The translations under genes were made by a program, and so were the position numbers. This document shows, piece by piece, positions 1 to 8,466 of a DNA stretch of 20,973 bases. Source of the DNA: Bacilli bacterium (GTDB taxonomy: Bacteria; Bacillota_I; Bacilli_A; RF39; UBA660); contig CAAERO010000021.1 in assembly GCA_900758495.1 (NCBI GenBank), positions 1-20,973 on the forward strand, in the 5' to 3' direction. The notes under the pieces were generated by a model. It had not been told where the DNA came from and made no database searches. It saw only the letters and a list, made by a program, of their open reading frames with translations. The stretch's first letter is position 1. Every line of letters starts with the position of its first letter.

Positions 1-1
1 A

Positions 2-379
2 TATCACAAAGACCATATTCCAAGTGATAAGAGAGGAAAAGGTATAATAATTGCTGATACACCAGAAACTGCAGTTATATGTAATGAGATGTTTATTAAT
101 ACATTTGTAGATGAATATCATTTAGTATTAAATATAGAATCTCTTTTACTAGCAGTATCAAATATTTTGGATACTAAAGAACTAATTTCAGAAGAGAGAA
201 AACAATTAGAAAAGACAAAAAACTTATTAATAGAATTAAAAGCTGCATACACAGAAAAAAAGATAATAACATTAAGCACCAAAGATAATGAAACATTATT
301 ATTTATACTAAATAGTTTCAAAAAACATCAAGAAAACAAAAAAAACAATGCAAAAAAATTAATAAAAGGAAAAAAATAA
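2..379 (+). CDS. 3' part of an unrecognised gene (5' end outside the window)
   Basis: The reading frame is open from base 2, upstream of the first ATG at 89, so the gene almost certainly begins before the window and what is visible is a C-terminal fragment of about 125 residues. It starts with a mixed polar and hydrophobic stretch containing GKGIIIADTPETAVICNEM, continues with a predicted helical part, and ends in a Lys/Asn-rich basic tail (KKNNAKKLIKGKK). No membrane segment or catalytic motif is evident and I do not recognise the family. A strong terminator follows directly, so it is not co-transcribed with the secretion genes downstream. Whether it belongs to the T4SS locus cannot be decided from this fragment. 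The frame assignment is fairly secure because it stays open to the left edge and stops just before the hairpin. Confidence 0.6.
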   Translation, partial: YHKDHIPSDKRGKGIIIADTPETAVICNEMFINTFVDEYHLVLNIESLLLAVSNILDTKELISEERKQLEKTKNLLIELKAAYTEKKIITLSTKDNETLLFILNSFKKHQENKKNNAKKLIKGKK

Positions 380-381
380 TT

Positions 382-421
382 AATAAGTAATTGTCAAATA
401 ATTGACAATTACTTATTTTTA
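382..421 (+). terminator. Rho-independent terminator
   Basis: A perfect 16-bp stem (382-397 with 402-417), loop ATAA, is followed by a T-rich run. It closes the partial gene on the left. Its right arm also contains a consensus -35 hexamer (see the promoter at 402-430). Confidence 0.85.
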
Positions 422-430
422 TTGTAATAT
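402..430 (+). promoter_or_regulatory. Promoter for the small pilin-like gene, -35 inside the terminator
   Basis: TTGACA (402-407) lies 17 bp upstream of TAATAT (425-430). The start codon of the next gene is at 458, preceded by AAGGAGG at 443-449. The -35 matches the consensus fully but lies in the right arm of the upstream terminator. Confidence 0.55.
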
Positions 431-457
431 ATAGTTATAAGTAAGGAGGAAAAAAGT

Positions 458-787
458 ATGTATTTTTTAGATGGGTGTCCTGCTGGATTAGCACCAGTAT
501 TAGGAATAGTTAACGTTGTTATCAATGCAATAATGATAGGAGTTCCAATTTTATTAATAGTATTGGGAATGGTTGATCTAGGTAAGGCAGTAATAGCAAG
601 TAAAGAAGATGAAGTAAAGAAAGCTACAAAAGCCTTTGGTAAAAGATTCTTATATGCAGTTGGTGTATTCGCAGTAGTATGGTTAGTTACATTCGTATTC
701 GATACCATAAATAGTGCCTCAGGTGGCGAAATAAATCCAGGGCAAGCTGATTGGCGTTCTTGTTGGAATCAAATAAGAAATTCTTAA
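458..787 (+). CDS. Small two-helix VirB2/pilin-like membrane protein of the T4SS
   Basis: This 109-residue protein has two hydrophobic helices (about 15-42 and 64-84) separated by a short charged loop (SKEDEVKKATKAFGKR), the layout of VirB2/TrbC-type and Gram-positive T4SS pilin-like proteins. It lacks a classical signal peptide. Its helix-loop-helix can be aligned with the last ~90 residues of the next protein: VPILLIVLGMVDLGKAV here, VPIILIGFGIIEFTKAI there, followed by similar charged loops. Both copies also have a Cys about 23 residues before the shared VP (C7) and a Cys after the second helix (C102). The ribosome site AAGGAGG is excellent. It is transcribed alone between two terminators, as might suit a protein needed in more copies than the rest of the machine. 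The pilin role is inferred from topology, paralogy and context. Confidence 0.7.
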   Translation: MYFLDGCPAGLAPVLGIVNVVINAIMIGVPILLIVLGMVDLGKAVIASKEDEVKKATKAFGKRFLYAVGVFAVVWLVTFVFDTINSASGGEINPGQADWRSCWNQIRNS

Positions 788-800
788 TTAAAAAAATAAC

Positions 801-829
801 AAAAGAAATCAAAAAATGATTTCTTTTTT
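801..829 (+). terminator. Terminator after the pilin-like gene
   Basis: AAAAGAAATC (801-810) pairs with GATTTCTTTT (818-827) around a 7-base loop, running into TTTC. The stem is AT-rich, so read-through into the next operon is possible. Confidence 0.6.
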
Positions 830-839
830 CTAATTAGTA

Positions 840-848
840 TGCTATAAT
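840..848 (+). promoter_or_regulatory. Extended -10 promoter of the main T4SS operon
   Basis: TGCTATAAT is a perfect extended -10; the -35 region about 17 bp upstream is poor. The identical nonamer is found in front of the virD4 gene (11267-11275). A ribosome site AAAGGAG (873-879) and ATG at 890 follow. Confidence 0.6.
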
Positions 849-889
849 TTAAATGTGATAAATTAACTTTTCAAAGGAGTAGATTATAT

Positions 890-2710
890 ATGAAAAAAAA
901 CAAAAAAGTATTATTAACTATTATAACAATACTAATATCAGCAGTATTGTTTACAAATAAAGTAAACGCTATAGTTATGTGGATGCAATGTACAGATAAT
1001 CCAGAAGATGAGGTTGAAACAAACAATAGTGATTTTAAATACTATAATACATACGCATATATAAATGACGTTTTCAATTCTGACTCAAGATATTTAGTTT
1101 TTAATCCTAATAAGTTTTATAGTAATCCAGCACCAGTCTATGTAATGTATCACGAAAACGGTGCAAATAAAAATGGAGTAAATGTCATAGGAAATATGTG
1201 CTGGTATAATAAAGCATTTGATGAAATAACAAAGTGTAATGAGGACCCGAATGTAGATTCAACGGAAATGTTCAATGGTAATTGTCCAACAAAAATCTAT
1301 CAAACGGAGGGATGGCAGACAAGTGGAGGAGTAAAAGGAGATTTTCTAGTGCTGGAAGGAAAAAAGTCTGCAAAATACACTGAGAGTTTAAGTGAATCTG
1401 CATTAGTGATATATGGATTTGAAAATGATGATGGAGAAACCGGCATAATGATCGAAGGATATAAATCATCTGGATTATATGGTTATGCATCAACTTGGGA
1501 AGATTGGAAATCTTTTAAAAAAAATTTAAATTTAAACAATGATACTTCTACTTGTAATATTGGAGATTGGGGATGTCAATTAATAAACAAAGATGAATAT
1601 GATAAAAATTTTATGTCATGGACTGCAATGACACAAGCAAGAAGGGTTAATAAGTTTGGCAGAGACTATTTTAAACTGTTAGATAGCAGCAGGCCGTGGA
1701 TAGTAGGAGCAGTTGATGATCAAAAATTTACAGTAACAGAGGTTGTTGATGGCAAAAATGTTATGTATCGTAGTGATGATAATAATAATAAATTTTATAA
1801 TTGGGTATCAGACTGGTTTGAAAAGTATGATAAAGAATTATCAAAGCAAATCGAAGCAGTTAAAAATTTAAAAAGTGAAAAATATCAAAAAGCTTATAAA
1901 GCTGCCACAGAAATTAGTAAAGCAGTAGATGAAGGGAAAAAATATAATTTTGGAGATTATAGCCCATCACAAATGGTATTAGACTTAACTGAAGCATACA
2001 AAGAATTAGAAATAGTATTGAGCAACACTGAGTCGATGTATAATTATTATGATGAACAATGCAATTTAGTAACAAATGAAAAGACTAGTGATGCTTTGGG
2101 AGCAATGACTACACAATTCAATTGTGAAGTATTTAATGTGTCATCGCTTAATAAGCTTACAAACAAAGTCAATCCTACAATGCTTAATGAGTTAATAGTG
2201 TCATCATTAAGCACAGCGCTAAATAAACATACCAATTCAGACATTTCGGTTGAAACATTGCAGAGTACAGCAAAAGAGTATGCAAAAGTATTTGCTGTTG
2301 CAATTAAATATATAAACAAAAGTGAAGCATTAAATGACGAAGCTAATGCAATAATAAAGGAAACCGAAGAAAAGTATGGCGAAATGTCAAAAAATCTCGG
2401 AATGGAAGTTATAATTGATTGTGAAGATTTGATCGGTGAAGATTTAAGAAAAAAAATAGGTAGTTATTTAAATATTGTTAAAATTGCAGTTCCAATAATA
2501 TTGATTGGGTTTGGAATTATAGAATTCACTAAAGCAATCTTTGCTGGCGATGAAGATAAAATGAAAAAGGCACAAAAAAACTTCTTGTTAAGAATAGGAA
2601 TTGCTGTTATCTTCTTTCTAACTCCAACTATTGTTGACTTTTTACTTGGACTTGCAAATAAGGTATGGAACTTTATTGAACCCGGTTCATGTGGGATATT
2701 TAATGCTTAA
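890..2710 (+). CDS. Secreted T4SS protein with C-terminal pilin-like (VirB2-like) module
   Basis: This 606-residue protein has a clear N-terminal signal sequence (basic start, hydrophobic 7-22, likely cleavage after VNA at 27). About 480 predicted extracellular residues follow; they are polar, contain several Cys residues and include a helical, coiled-coil-prone part at roughly 305-400. The C-terminus carries two membrane helices (about 527-548 and 568-590) separated by a charged loop (GDEDKMKKAQKNFLLR). This last segment is a paralogue of the 109-residue protein just upstream, including flanking Cys residues (C511 and C601). I do not recognise the large ectodomain. It opens the operon that holds VirB6, VirB3, VirB4 and the wall hydrolase, so it is likely a structural part of the channel or an exposed appendage. 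An exported protein anchored by a pilin-like hairpin is unusual and could represent a fusion. Confidence 0.7.
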   Translation: MKKNKKVLLTIITILISAVLFTNKVNAIVMWMQCTDNPEDEVETNNSDFKYYNTYAYINDVFNSDSRYLVFNPNKFYSNPAPVYVMYHENGANKNGVNVIGNMCWYNKAFDEITKCNEDPNVDSTEMFNGNCPTKIYQTEGWQTSGGVKGDFLVLEGKKSAKYTESLSESALVIYGFENDDGETGIMIEGYKSSGLYGYASTWEDWKSFKKNLNLNNDTSTCNIGDWGCQLINKDEYDKNFMSWTAMTQARRVNKFGRDYFKLLDSSRPWIVGAVDDQKFTVTEVVDGKNVMYRSDDNNNKFYNWVSDWFEKYDKELSKQIEAVKNLKSEKYQKAYKAATEISKAVDEGKKYNFGDYSPSQMVLDLTEAYKELEIVLSNTESMYNYYDEQCNLVTNEKTSDALGAMTTQFNCEVFNVSSLNKLTNKVNPTMLNELIVSSLSTALNKHTNSDISVETLQSTAKEYAKVFAVAIKYINKSEALNDEANAIIKETEEKYGEMSKNLGMEVIIDCEDLIGEDLRKKIGSYLNIVKIAVPIILIGFGIIEFTKAIFAGDEDKMKKAQKNFLLRIGIAVIFFLTPTIVDFLLGLANKVWNFIEPGSCGIFNA

Positions 2711-2730
2711 AAGTATAGGAGGTAAATAAT

Positions 2731-4602
2731 ATGATATATGTATTATCATTTTGGTCTGACGTTGCATTTTCAATTAAGCAGGCATTAAGAACTTTTTCAT
2801 GTACTATCGCCGCAGTTATCTATAATTTTATTGTAGATTTATATAATGTCTTTATGTACACTGCACGAGCAGAAATACTTGAAAGCAGTTTTATTCAAGG
2901 TATATACAACAAAGTAGGAATGATACTAGGAATATTTATGGTATTTAAATTGTCATTTTCTTTAATACAGTCACTTGTTGATCCTAGTAAGTTTACAGAT
3001 GAAAAAAAGGGATTTGGCGGAATTATAAAGAGAAGTGTAATTTCAATAGTACTCTTGGGTATTACTCCATCCATTTTCAATATGGCATTTGACTTACAAA
3101 ATCTAGTTGTTGGATCGGCAAACAATACAGATAACATTATATATAAATTAATAGTTGGAAAAGCGCCATCTAAAGATGCTGAAAGCTTTGGACATGTGAT
3201 AGCATCAGAATTATATTTTGGTTTTTATACTGAAAATGAACCACTTAAACTGAATCAAGGATTAGAAGTAACTTATCCAGATAGTGGTGGCGTTCAGCTA
3301 GAAGTTCATGACTATGAGTATTTAAAAACTCAAATTTTAGAGGATCATATGTCGTTTAGTGATACAGTTGACTATATTTCAATAACAAATGCAGGACAAT
3401 ATGTAATTAAATGGGATGGACTGTTTGCAATAGGTTTTGGCTTGTTTATGGTATATATATTAATAACATATTGTATAAGTGTTGCAACACGTGTAATTCA
3501 ATTAGCTTATTTACAATTGATAGCTCCAGTTCCAATACTATCATACATATCAGATCCAGAGGGATCATTTAAAAATTGGACAAAACAATGTATGACAACT
3601 TATTTGGATTTATTTATAAGATTAGCTATAATCTATTTTATAATAACAGTTAGTACACAGATACTTCAAGCATTTAGTGAGGTGGGCAGCGTATTTTATG
3701 AGAGTACGGGTCTTGAAGCCGGTAGTGGAACAGCAAAATGGGTATCACGATTCCTAATCATAGGCTTACTTATGTTTGGAAAAAGAGTACCAGAACTATT
3801 AAAAGATCTATTCCCTAACTTCGGTGGAGGAGCCGCGAGCATTGGCTTCGGGCTTAAGAATCCTAAGAAGATGCTTGGAGACATTCCAGGAATGGGTATT
3901 GCAAAAGGTGCAGCAACATTTGGTCTTGGTACAGTAGTAGGAGGAGCAGCTGGAATGGCATCGGGTATAAAAAATGGTTATGGCGTAAGAGGAAAAATTG
4001 CTGGAGCATTTGGAGGGTTTAATCGTGGAATAGCTGGTGGAGCAAAAACAAAAGGAAACATATTTAAAAATGTACAAGGTGGTATGAGTAGTACAAGACA
4101 AGCACGTCAGAGGGCTTTAGATAAGCAAATGTATAAAATTGATAATAGTAAGTTAAATAAAGAATATCAAGATAATGAAGCAATTATTGCTGCTAAGAAA
4201 GCAATTGATGACAGGGCTGAGAGCGAACTATTAAAAACAGATACAGGAGCACAAGCAGCACAAGCTAGACTTAATTATATAGAAACGAATGTAGGAAAAG
4301 TAGATGCCGTAACAGGAAGAACTATAACAACTGCAGATGTTGTTGCACAGAAGGCCACTTATAAAGCGTACATGGATAGTGCTAAGGAAACTTGGGTAAA
4401 TACAAATGCTTCAAATGACAAAGACATTGCCAAACAAATGCAAATTATACAAAATAAAACAGGAAAAACAATTAGCAATTATAATAGTGTAAGTACCGCT
4501 GCAACAACTGCAAAAAATGAAAATATAACTAATGCTAGAAAAATTACAAATGATGAGTATAACAAAGAAAAGATGCAACAGAAAAAGAGTAAAATCAAAT
4601 AG
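2731..4602 (+). CDS. VirB6/TrbL-like polytopic T4SS channel protein
   Basis: This 623-residue protein has several hydrophobic segments in its first ~370 residues: about 12-42, 56-82, 97-125, 228-275, 288-320 and 337-355. They carry family-like features such as DPSKFTDEKKGFGGIIKRS after the second helix and LQLIAPVPILSYISDPEGSF after the fourth. A Gly/Ala-rich stretch (about 367-450) follows, then a basic, Ala/Asn/Lys-rich cytoplasmic tail to the end. This layout is typical of VirB6/TrbL/TraL inner-membrane channel proteins of Gram-positive conjugation systems. The start is supported by AGGAGG at 2717-2722, and the gene lies 20 bases after its neighbour. The tail is long and low in complexity and probably contacts the ATPases. 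The family is assigned from topology and neighbours; no catalytic motif exists to confirm it. Confidence 0.8.
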   Translation: MIYVLSFWSDVAFSIKQALRTFSCTIAAVIYNFIVDLYNVFMYTARAEILESSFIQGIYNKVGMILGIFMVFKLSFSLIQSLVDPSKFTDEKKGFGGIIKRSVISIVLLGITPSIFNMAFDLQNLVVGSANNTDNIIYKLIVGKAPSKDAESFGHVIASELYFGFYTENEPLKLNQGLEVTYPDSGGVQLEVHDYEYLKTQILEDHMSFSDTVDYISITNAGQYVIKWDGLFAIGFGLFMVYILITYCISVATRVIQLAYLQLIAPVPILSYISDPEGSFKNWTKQCMTTYLDLFIRLAIIYFIITVSTQILQAFSEVGSVFYESTGLEAGSGTAKWVSRFLIIGLLMFGKRVPELLKDLFPNFGGGAASIGFGLKNPKKMLGDIPGMGIAKGAATFGLGTVVGGAAGMASGIKNGYGVRGKIAGAFGGFNRGIAGGAKTKGNIFKNVQGGMSSTRQARQRALDKQMYKIDNSKLNKEYQDNEAIIAAKKAIDDRAESELLKTDTGAQAAQARLNYIETNVGKVDAVTGRTITTADVVAQKATYKAYMDSAKETWVNTNASNDKDIAKQMQIIQNKTGKTISNYNSVSTAATTAKNENITNARKITNDEYNKEKMQQKKSKIK

Positions 4603-4616
4603 GAGTGTGATACATA

Positions 4617-4937
4617 GTGAATGGATTTTTAGTACCTGCTAATGCTAAAAGAGGTACATTAATATTTAATATATTTAGACCATTTGATTTAATTATGTTT
4701 GGTACAGGAATGGCAGTAACACTATTATTATTAGTACTTGTGGATTCTAATAATACTATAATGATATTGTTATCATGCCTACCAGTAGGCGTAACTGGCC
4801 TACTGGTAATACCAATACCTAATTATCATAATGTCTTATGTGCTATACAAAGTATATTTAGATTTTTCACAGAAAGAAGAAATTATATATGGAGAGGTTG
4901 GTGTTTTTATGAAAAATTCGGCGACGACAAAAAATAG
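4617..4937 (+). CDS. PrgI/VirB3-like small membrane protein
   Basis: This 106-residue protein begins with the GTG at 4617, with AGGAGTG (4601-4607) overlapping the stop of the preceding gene. It has a short N-terminal segment (FLVPANAKRGTL), then a helical hairpin (about 24-70) with the PNYHN turn, and a C-terminal piece ending RRNYIWRGW. Small size, N-terminal VP motif, double helix, aromatic YxWxGW-like end and position directly before VirB4 all match the PrgI family, the Gram-positive counterpart of VirB3, which docks VirB4 at the membrane. Its last 29 bases overlap the start of the next gene, so translation of the two is likely coupled. Confidence 0.75.
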   Translation: MNGFLVPANAKRGTLIFNIFRPFDLIMFGTGMAVTLLLLVLVDSNNTIMILLSCLPVGVTGLLVIPIPNYHNVLCAIQSIFRFFTERRNYIWRGWCFYEKFGDDKK

Positions 4938-5466
4938 TTCAAAGTATACTGAAGATTGGTTACCAATTAAAAGTATTGCCAATGGTGCAATAATACTTGA
5001 CAACAAGCAAAAAGTAACAGGAATCAAAATTAAACCCAGAAATATCTTTATTCTAGATCAAGGTACTCAAGATAATACCATAATAGCTTTAAAGAATTTC
5101 TATAACACAATTGACTTTGAGTTTTGGTTAATATCTGCAGATAGACCAGTAGATTTAAATAATTATCTTGCTAGATTACAATTATTATATAATCAGACTC
5201 CTAATCCTGCTGTTAGAAAATTAATTAATCAAGATATAGACAAGGCTAATGATTTTATGAATAATAATATTACTGATACTGAGTATTATATATTATTTAA
5301 AGATAAAAATGATGATTTAATTCAAAAAAGACTTAGAACTCTAATTACAGGACTTGCTAGTGCAGGGTTAGAAGCCAAGCAAGTATCTAATGATGATTTA
5401 AGAATAATACTTGATAATTTTCTTAATAGCGGAATGACAACTAATTTTGGGACGGTGATTGCATAA
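4909..5466 (+). CDS. VirB4 N-terminal domain as a separate protein
   Basis: This 185-residue protein corresponds to the N-terminal domain that normally precedes the ATPase in Gram-positive VirB4/TraE proteins. DWLPIKSIANGAI near the start, GIKIKPRNIFIL, and a predicted alpha/beta layout ending in a helix-rich part are typical. I chose ATG 4909 because GGAGAGG (4891-4897) precedes it at a suitable distance; an upstream in-frame ATG at 4831 lies deep in the preceding gene with no ribosome site. It contains no Walker motifs. It ends with TAATG, sharing one base with the start of the ATPase gene. The break falls between two VirB4 subdomains, so it is probably a true gene split, although a one-frame slip in the sequence cannot be excluded. 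Confidence 0.72.
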   Translation: MKNSATTKNSSKYTEDWLPIKSIANGAIILDNKQKVTGIKIKPRNIFILDQGTQDNTIIALKNFYNTIDFEFWLISADRPVDLNNYLARLQLLYNQTPNPAVRKLINQDIDKANDFMNNNITDTEYYILFKDKNDDLIQKRLRTLITGLASAGLEAKQVSNDDLRIILDNFLNSGMTTNFGTVIA

Positions 5467-7250
5467 TGAATTTTAAAAGTGAACTAGCTCCGAAAGGATT
5501 GCAATTTAATCCAGCAGACTTTGTTATTAGCGATAGATATGCTACAATACTAACAGTAATATCTTATCCAAGATTAATTGGTCCAGGATATTTATCTAAT
5601 TTAACTAATATGTCTGGTGTAAAAGTAGTTATTAAACATATTCCATTACCATTTTCAGTACTTGCTAAAATGTTAAATAAAGAAATAGCAGACTTAAAAA
5701 GTAGATATCAACAAGAAAAAGATAGAACTATTCAAGAAAGAATAAGACAAGATGTTGATTCATTAGAATATTTTATTCAGCAGTTTACTGCTTCACAAGC
5801 AAAAACATTTGACTTTCAAATGCATATCATGATTACTGCTGATACAAAAGAAGAATTAGAAAATAAAAAAGTTAGTATTAAGAACTATCTTGATGCTATG
5901 GAAATGAGAGCAATACCTCTTAGATTTGAACAAGAAAGAGTACTAAAATCTATACTTCCTATATTTGATAAACAAATAATAGAAACTAGAATAGGTACAC
6001 CTATGCCATCTCCAACAATGGCAGCTATGTATCCATTCATCTTTGATAGTATTAAAGATGATGGATTATCAACACTTCTTGGAGTAGATTTTTCTGGTGG
6101 TGTAGTACTATTTAATCAGTTCTTATATCAAATAAGAAAAGAAAGTAATAGGAATAATGCTAATATGATTATATTAGGTACTTCAGGTTCAGGTAAATCA
6201 ACAGCAGCTAAACTAATACTTCGTAGTCATATTAGAAATGGTTACCAAATAGTAGCAGTTGATCCCGAAGGTGAAATAAGCGAAATGACAAGAATGTATG
6301 GAGGAGATGTCATAGACTTAGGTAAAGGTGGAGAATACGGAATGGTAAATCCACTTGAAATAATAATGGATGCCGATGAAAATGAAATAAAAACAGGATT
6401 AGGATATACTGTACTTAATAAAACATTACAATCATTAAAAGCATTCATGAAGTACTATGCACCAGATATTGAAGATGATGTATTAACATTATTTAGTGAA
6501 GTAGTACAAGATACATATGCTAGATTTGGTATAACATTTACTTCAGATTTTACACAGTTTACGTCAAATCAATTTCCAACGTTCAGTGATGTATATGTAA
6601 CAGTAACAAGTAAATTAACATCAATGACTGAGAAAACTCATGAAAGAGATGTTATGGAAAGATTAGAATTAAAATTAAGACCATTTGTAAGAGAGTTACA
6701 ATATTACTTTAATGGTCATACTTCAATAAATACTGATAGTGATTTCTTAGTATTTAATATAAAAGAATTAATGAATTCTGATGCTAACATAAGAAATGCA
6801 TTATTATTTAATGTTCTTAAGTTTGCTTGGGGATTATGTTTAAACCCAAATAAAAATACAGTACTATCAGTAGATGAAGCTCACGTATTATTAGGCGCTA
6901 AAAATGAACTAGGTGCAGAATTCTTAGCACAAGTTCAAAGAAGAGCAAGAAAATATAATACAGGAACAATAATAATTACCCAGCAGCCATCAGACTTTGT
7001 AGCAGATGGAATATTAATGCATGGTAAAGCAATATTTGATAACTCTTCATATTATTTAGTTATGGGATTAAAGAAACAAGCAGTAGAAGATTTATCTATG
7101 TTAATAGATTTGAATGATAATGAAAAAGAAGGTATAAAGCGATTTAGTCAAGGAGAGGCATTATTTGTATGTGGTAATAGAAGAATGCAAATAAATGTAA
7201 TAGTAACTGAAGATGAATTAGAGTCATTTGGCTCAGGTGGAGGATTATAA
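5466..7250 (+). CDS. virB4: VirB4-type T4SS ATPase (C-terminal part and motor domain)
   Basis: This 594-residue ATPase energises assembly of and transport through the T4SS and sits on the cytoplasmic face of the membrane. Walker A is GTSGSGKST at 238-246 (Lys244), Walker B is VLSVDEAH at 466-473 (Asp470, Glu471), and QVQRRARKYNTGTIIITQQP follows, as in the VirB4/TraC/TraE family. The start (SELAPKGLQFNPADFVISDRY) resembles the second subdomain of full VirB4 proteins; the first subdomain is encoded by the gene upstream. The ATG at 5466 overlaps the upstream TAA (TAATG), with GGTGA (5454-5458) as ribosome site, so stoichiometric coupled translation is likely. The motor domain looks intact. Family assignment is very secure. 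Confidence 0.95.
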   Translation: MNFKSELAPKGLQFNPADFVISDRYATILTVISYPRLIGPGYLSNLTNMSGVKVVIKHIPLPFSVLAKMLNKEIADLKSRYQQEKDRTIQERIRQDVDSLEYFIQQFTASQAKTFDFQMHIMITADTKEELENKKVSIKNYLDAMEMRAIPLRFEQERVLKSILPIFDKQIIETRIGTPMPSPTMAAMYPFIFDSIKDDGLSTLLGVDFSGGVVLFNQFLYQIRKESNRNNANMIILGTSGSGKSTAAKLILRSHIRNGYQIVAVDPEGEISEMTRMYGGDVIDLGKGGEYGMVNPLEIIMDADENEIKTGLGYTVLNKTLQSLKAFMKYYAPDIEDDVLTLFSEVVQDTYARFGITFTSDFTQFTSNQFPTFSDVYVTVTSKLTSMTEKTHERDVMERLELKLRPFVRELQYYFNGHTSINTDSDFLVFNIKELMNSDANIRNALLFNVLKFAWGLCLNPNKNTVLSVDEAHVLLGAKNELGAEFLAQVQRRARKYNTGTIIITQQPSDFVADGILMHGKAIFDNSSYYLVMGLKKQAVEDLSMLIDLNDNEKEGIKRFSQGEALFVCGNRRMQINVIVTEDELESFGSGGGL

Positions 7251-7275
7251 TACTCTCCATTAGGTGGTGATATTA

Positions 7276-8454
7276 ATGTGGAAAATTTTATTAAAGAAAT
7301 GGAAAGGGTTAGATACCAAGAAAAAATTAATTGTTATTGGTGTTGCAACAGTAATAGCTTTATTTCCAGTAATATTTATTGTAATATTAACATCACCACT
7401 TTGGATAGATAATCTAGAATTTGGTGGTAGTTCAGGAAATTCATATGCATATAATGATTATTCTAAGATAAAAGAAAAAAATACTTACTGGTGGCCAGTA
7501 GGTAGTTCTGAAACAAGAGAGGAAAATGGAATAATTTATGCAGATGGAGAACCAGTTAGTACAACAATAACATCAGAATATGGTGGTGATGATGGCTTTA
7601 GAACGAGTGATCACAATGGACTAGATATATCACCAGGTACTGGTGGAATAGGAACAGTAAATGTAATTGCAGTAGAAGCCGGAACAATTATATATCCAAA
7701 TAATGATACCGATATACAATATGAAGACAATGGCTATTATGGAAATACTGATGGTGGTGGATTTGGTAATTATGTAATGATTGCTCATGACGATGGTACA
7801 ACCACAGTATATGGGCATATGGCCAAAAATAGTATTATAGTTAGAACAGGAGACAAGGTAGAACAAGGACAAGTTATTGGAAAAATAGGTAATAGCGGTT
7901 CTTCGACTGGAGCCCACTTGCATTTTGGAGTTATGATTAATGGTAGTTATGTTGATCCATCTAACTACATATCAGCAACAAACACAAGACCAAAAAGTAA
8001 GTATGGCAATACTATAACTGGTGATTCAAATAAACAAAGTGTATGTCTAACATTAAAAGCAAATGGAATATCAGAAAATGGTGTAATAGCATTAATGACT
8101 AATATTAATCATGAAAGTTCATTTAATTATGAAGCATTAGGAGATTATAGTAATGGTGTAGCCACAAGTTATGGATTATGCCAGTGGCATAATGAAAGAT
8201 GGAACAATTTAAAAACAACATTTCCTAACAACTATAATACAATAGGTGGACAAATAAGTTTTCTATTGTATGAGTTAGAAAATGGCTATTCTACACTTTA
8301 TAATAATCTTAACAATGGTAATGCATCAAGTGGCGATTTAACATATGATTTTTGTTATAATTTTGAAAGACCTGCAGATACAAAAAATACTTGTACAAAA
8401 AGAAAAGAAAGTAGTAGTAGCTTTGTTGACTATGTTAAAAATGGTTGTAAATAA
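7276..8454 (+). CDS. Bifunctional peptidoglycan hydrolase: M23 peptidase plus phage-tail-lysozyme-like domain (VirB1-like)
   Basis: This 392-residue protein has one N-terminal membrane anchor (about 18-42), then a LytM/M23 metallopeptidase domain with the zinc-site motifs HNGLD (His113, Asp117), GHM (His181) and HLHFGV (His214, His216). A second domain from about residue 255 carries INHESSF (Glu280) and SYGLCQWHNERW, resembling the phage tail lysozyme family that cuts the glycan chain. Such two-headed enzymes open the cell wall for Gram-positive T4SS channels, as VirB1 does in Gram-negatives. Several Cys residues in the second domain could form disulfides outside the cell. I start it at ATG 7276, with AGGTGG (7262-7267) as ribosome site; the GTG codons at 7264/7267 are part of that site. 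All expected M23 metal ligands are present. Confidence 0.9.
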   Translation: MWKILLKKWKGLDTKKKLIVIGVATVIALFPVIFIVILTSPLWIDNLEFGGSSGNSYAYNDYSKIKEKNTYWWPVGSSETREENGIIYADGEPVSTTITSEYGGDDGFRTSDHNGLDISPGTGGIGTVNVIAVEAGTIIYPNNDTDIQYEDNGYYGNTDGGGFGNYVMIAHDDGTTTVYGHMAKNSIIVRTGDKVEQGQVIGKIGNSGSSTGAHLHFGVMINGSYVDPSNYISATNTRPKSKYGNTITGDSNKQSVCLTLKANGISENGVIALMTNINHESSFNYEALGDYSNGVATSYGLCQWHNERWNNLKTTFPNNYNTIGGQISFLLYELENGYSTLYNNLNNGNASSGDLTYDFCYNFERPADTKNTCTKRKESSSSFVDYVKNGCK

Positions 8455-8466
8455 AGGGTGATATAA

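Noticed and set aside
3808..4101. Antisense open frame within the VirB6-like gene
   Set aside because: Its Cys/Ser/Thr-rich composition is what the reverse of a Gly/Ala-rich coding stretch gives; no ribosome site or promoter supports it.
4831..4908. Longer start (ATG 4831) for the VirB4 N-terminal gene
   Set aside because: No ribosome site, and it would overlap most of the PrgI-like C-terminus; ATG 4909 follows GGAGAGG.
7264..7275. GTG start for the wall hydrolase
   Set aside because: The GTG codons belong to the AGGTGGTGA ribosome site of ATG 7276.
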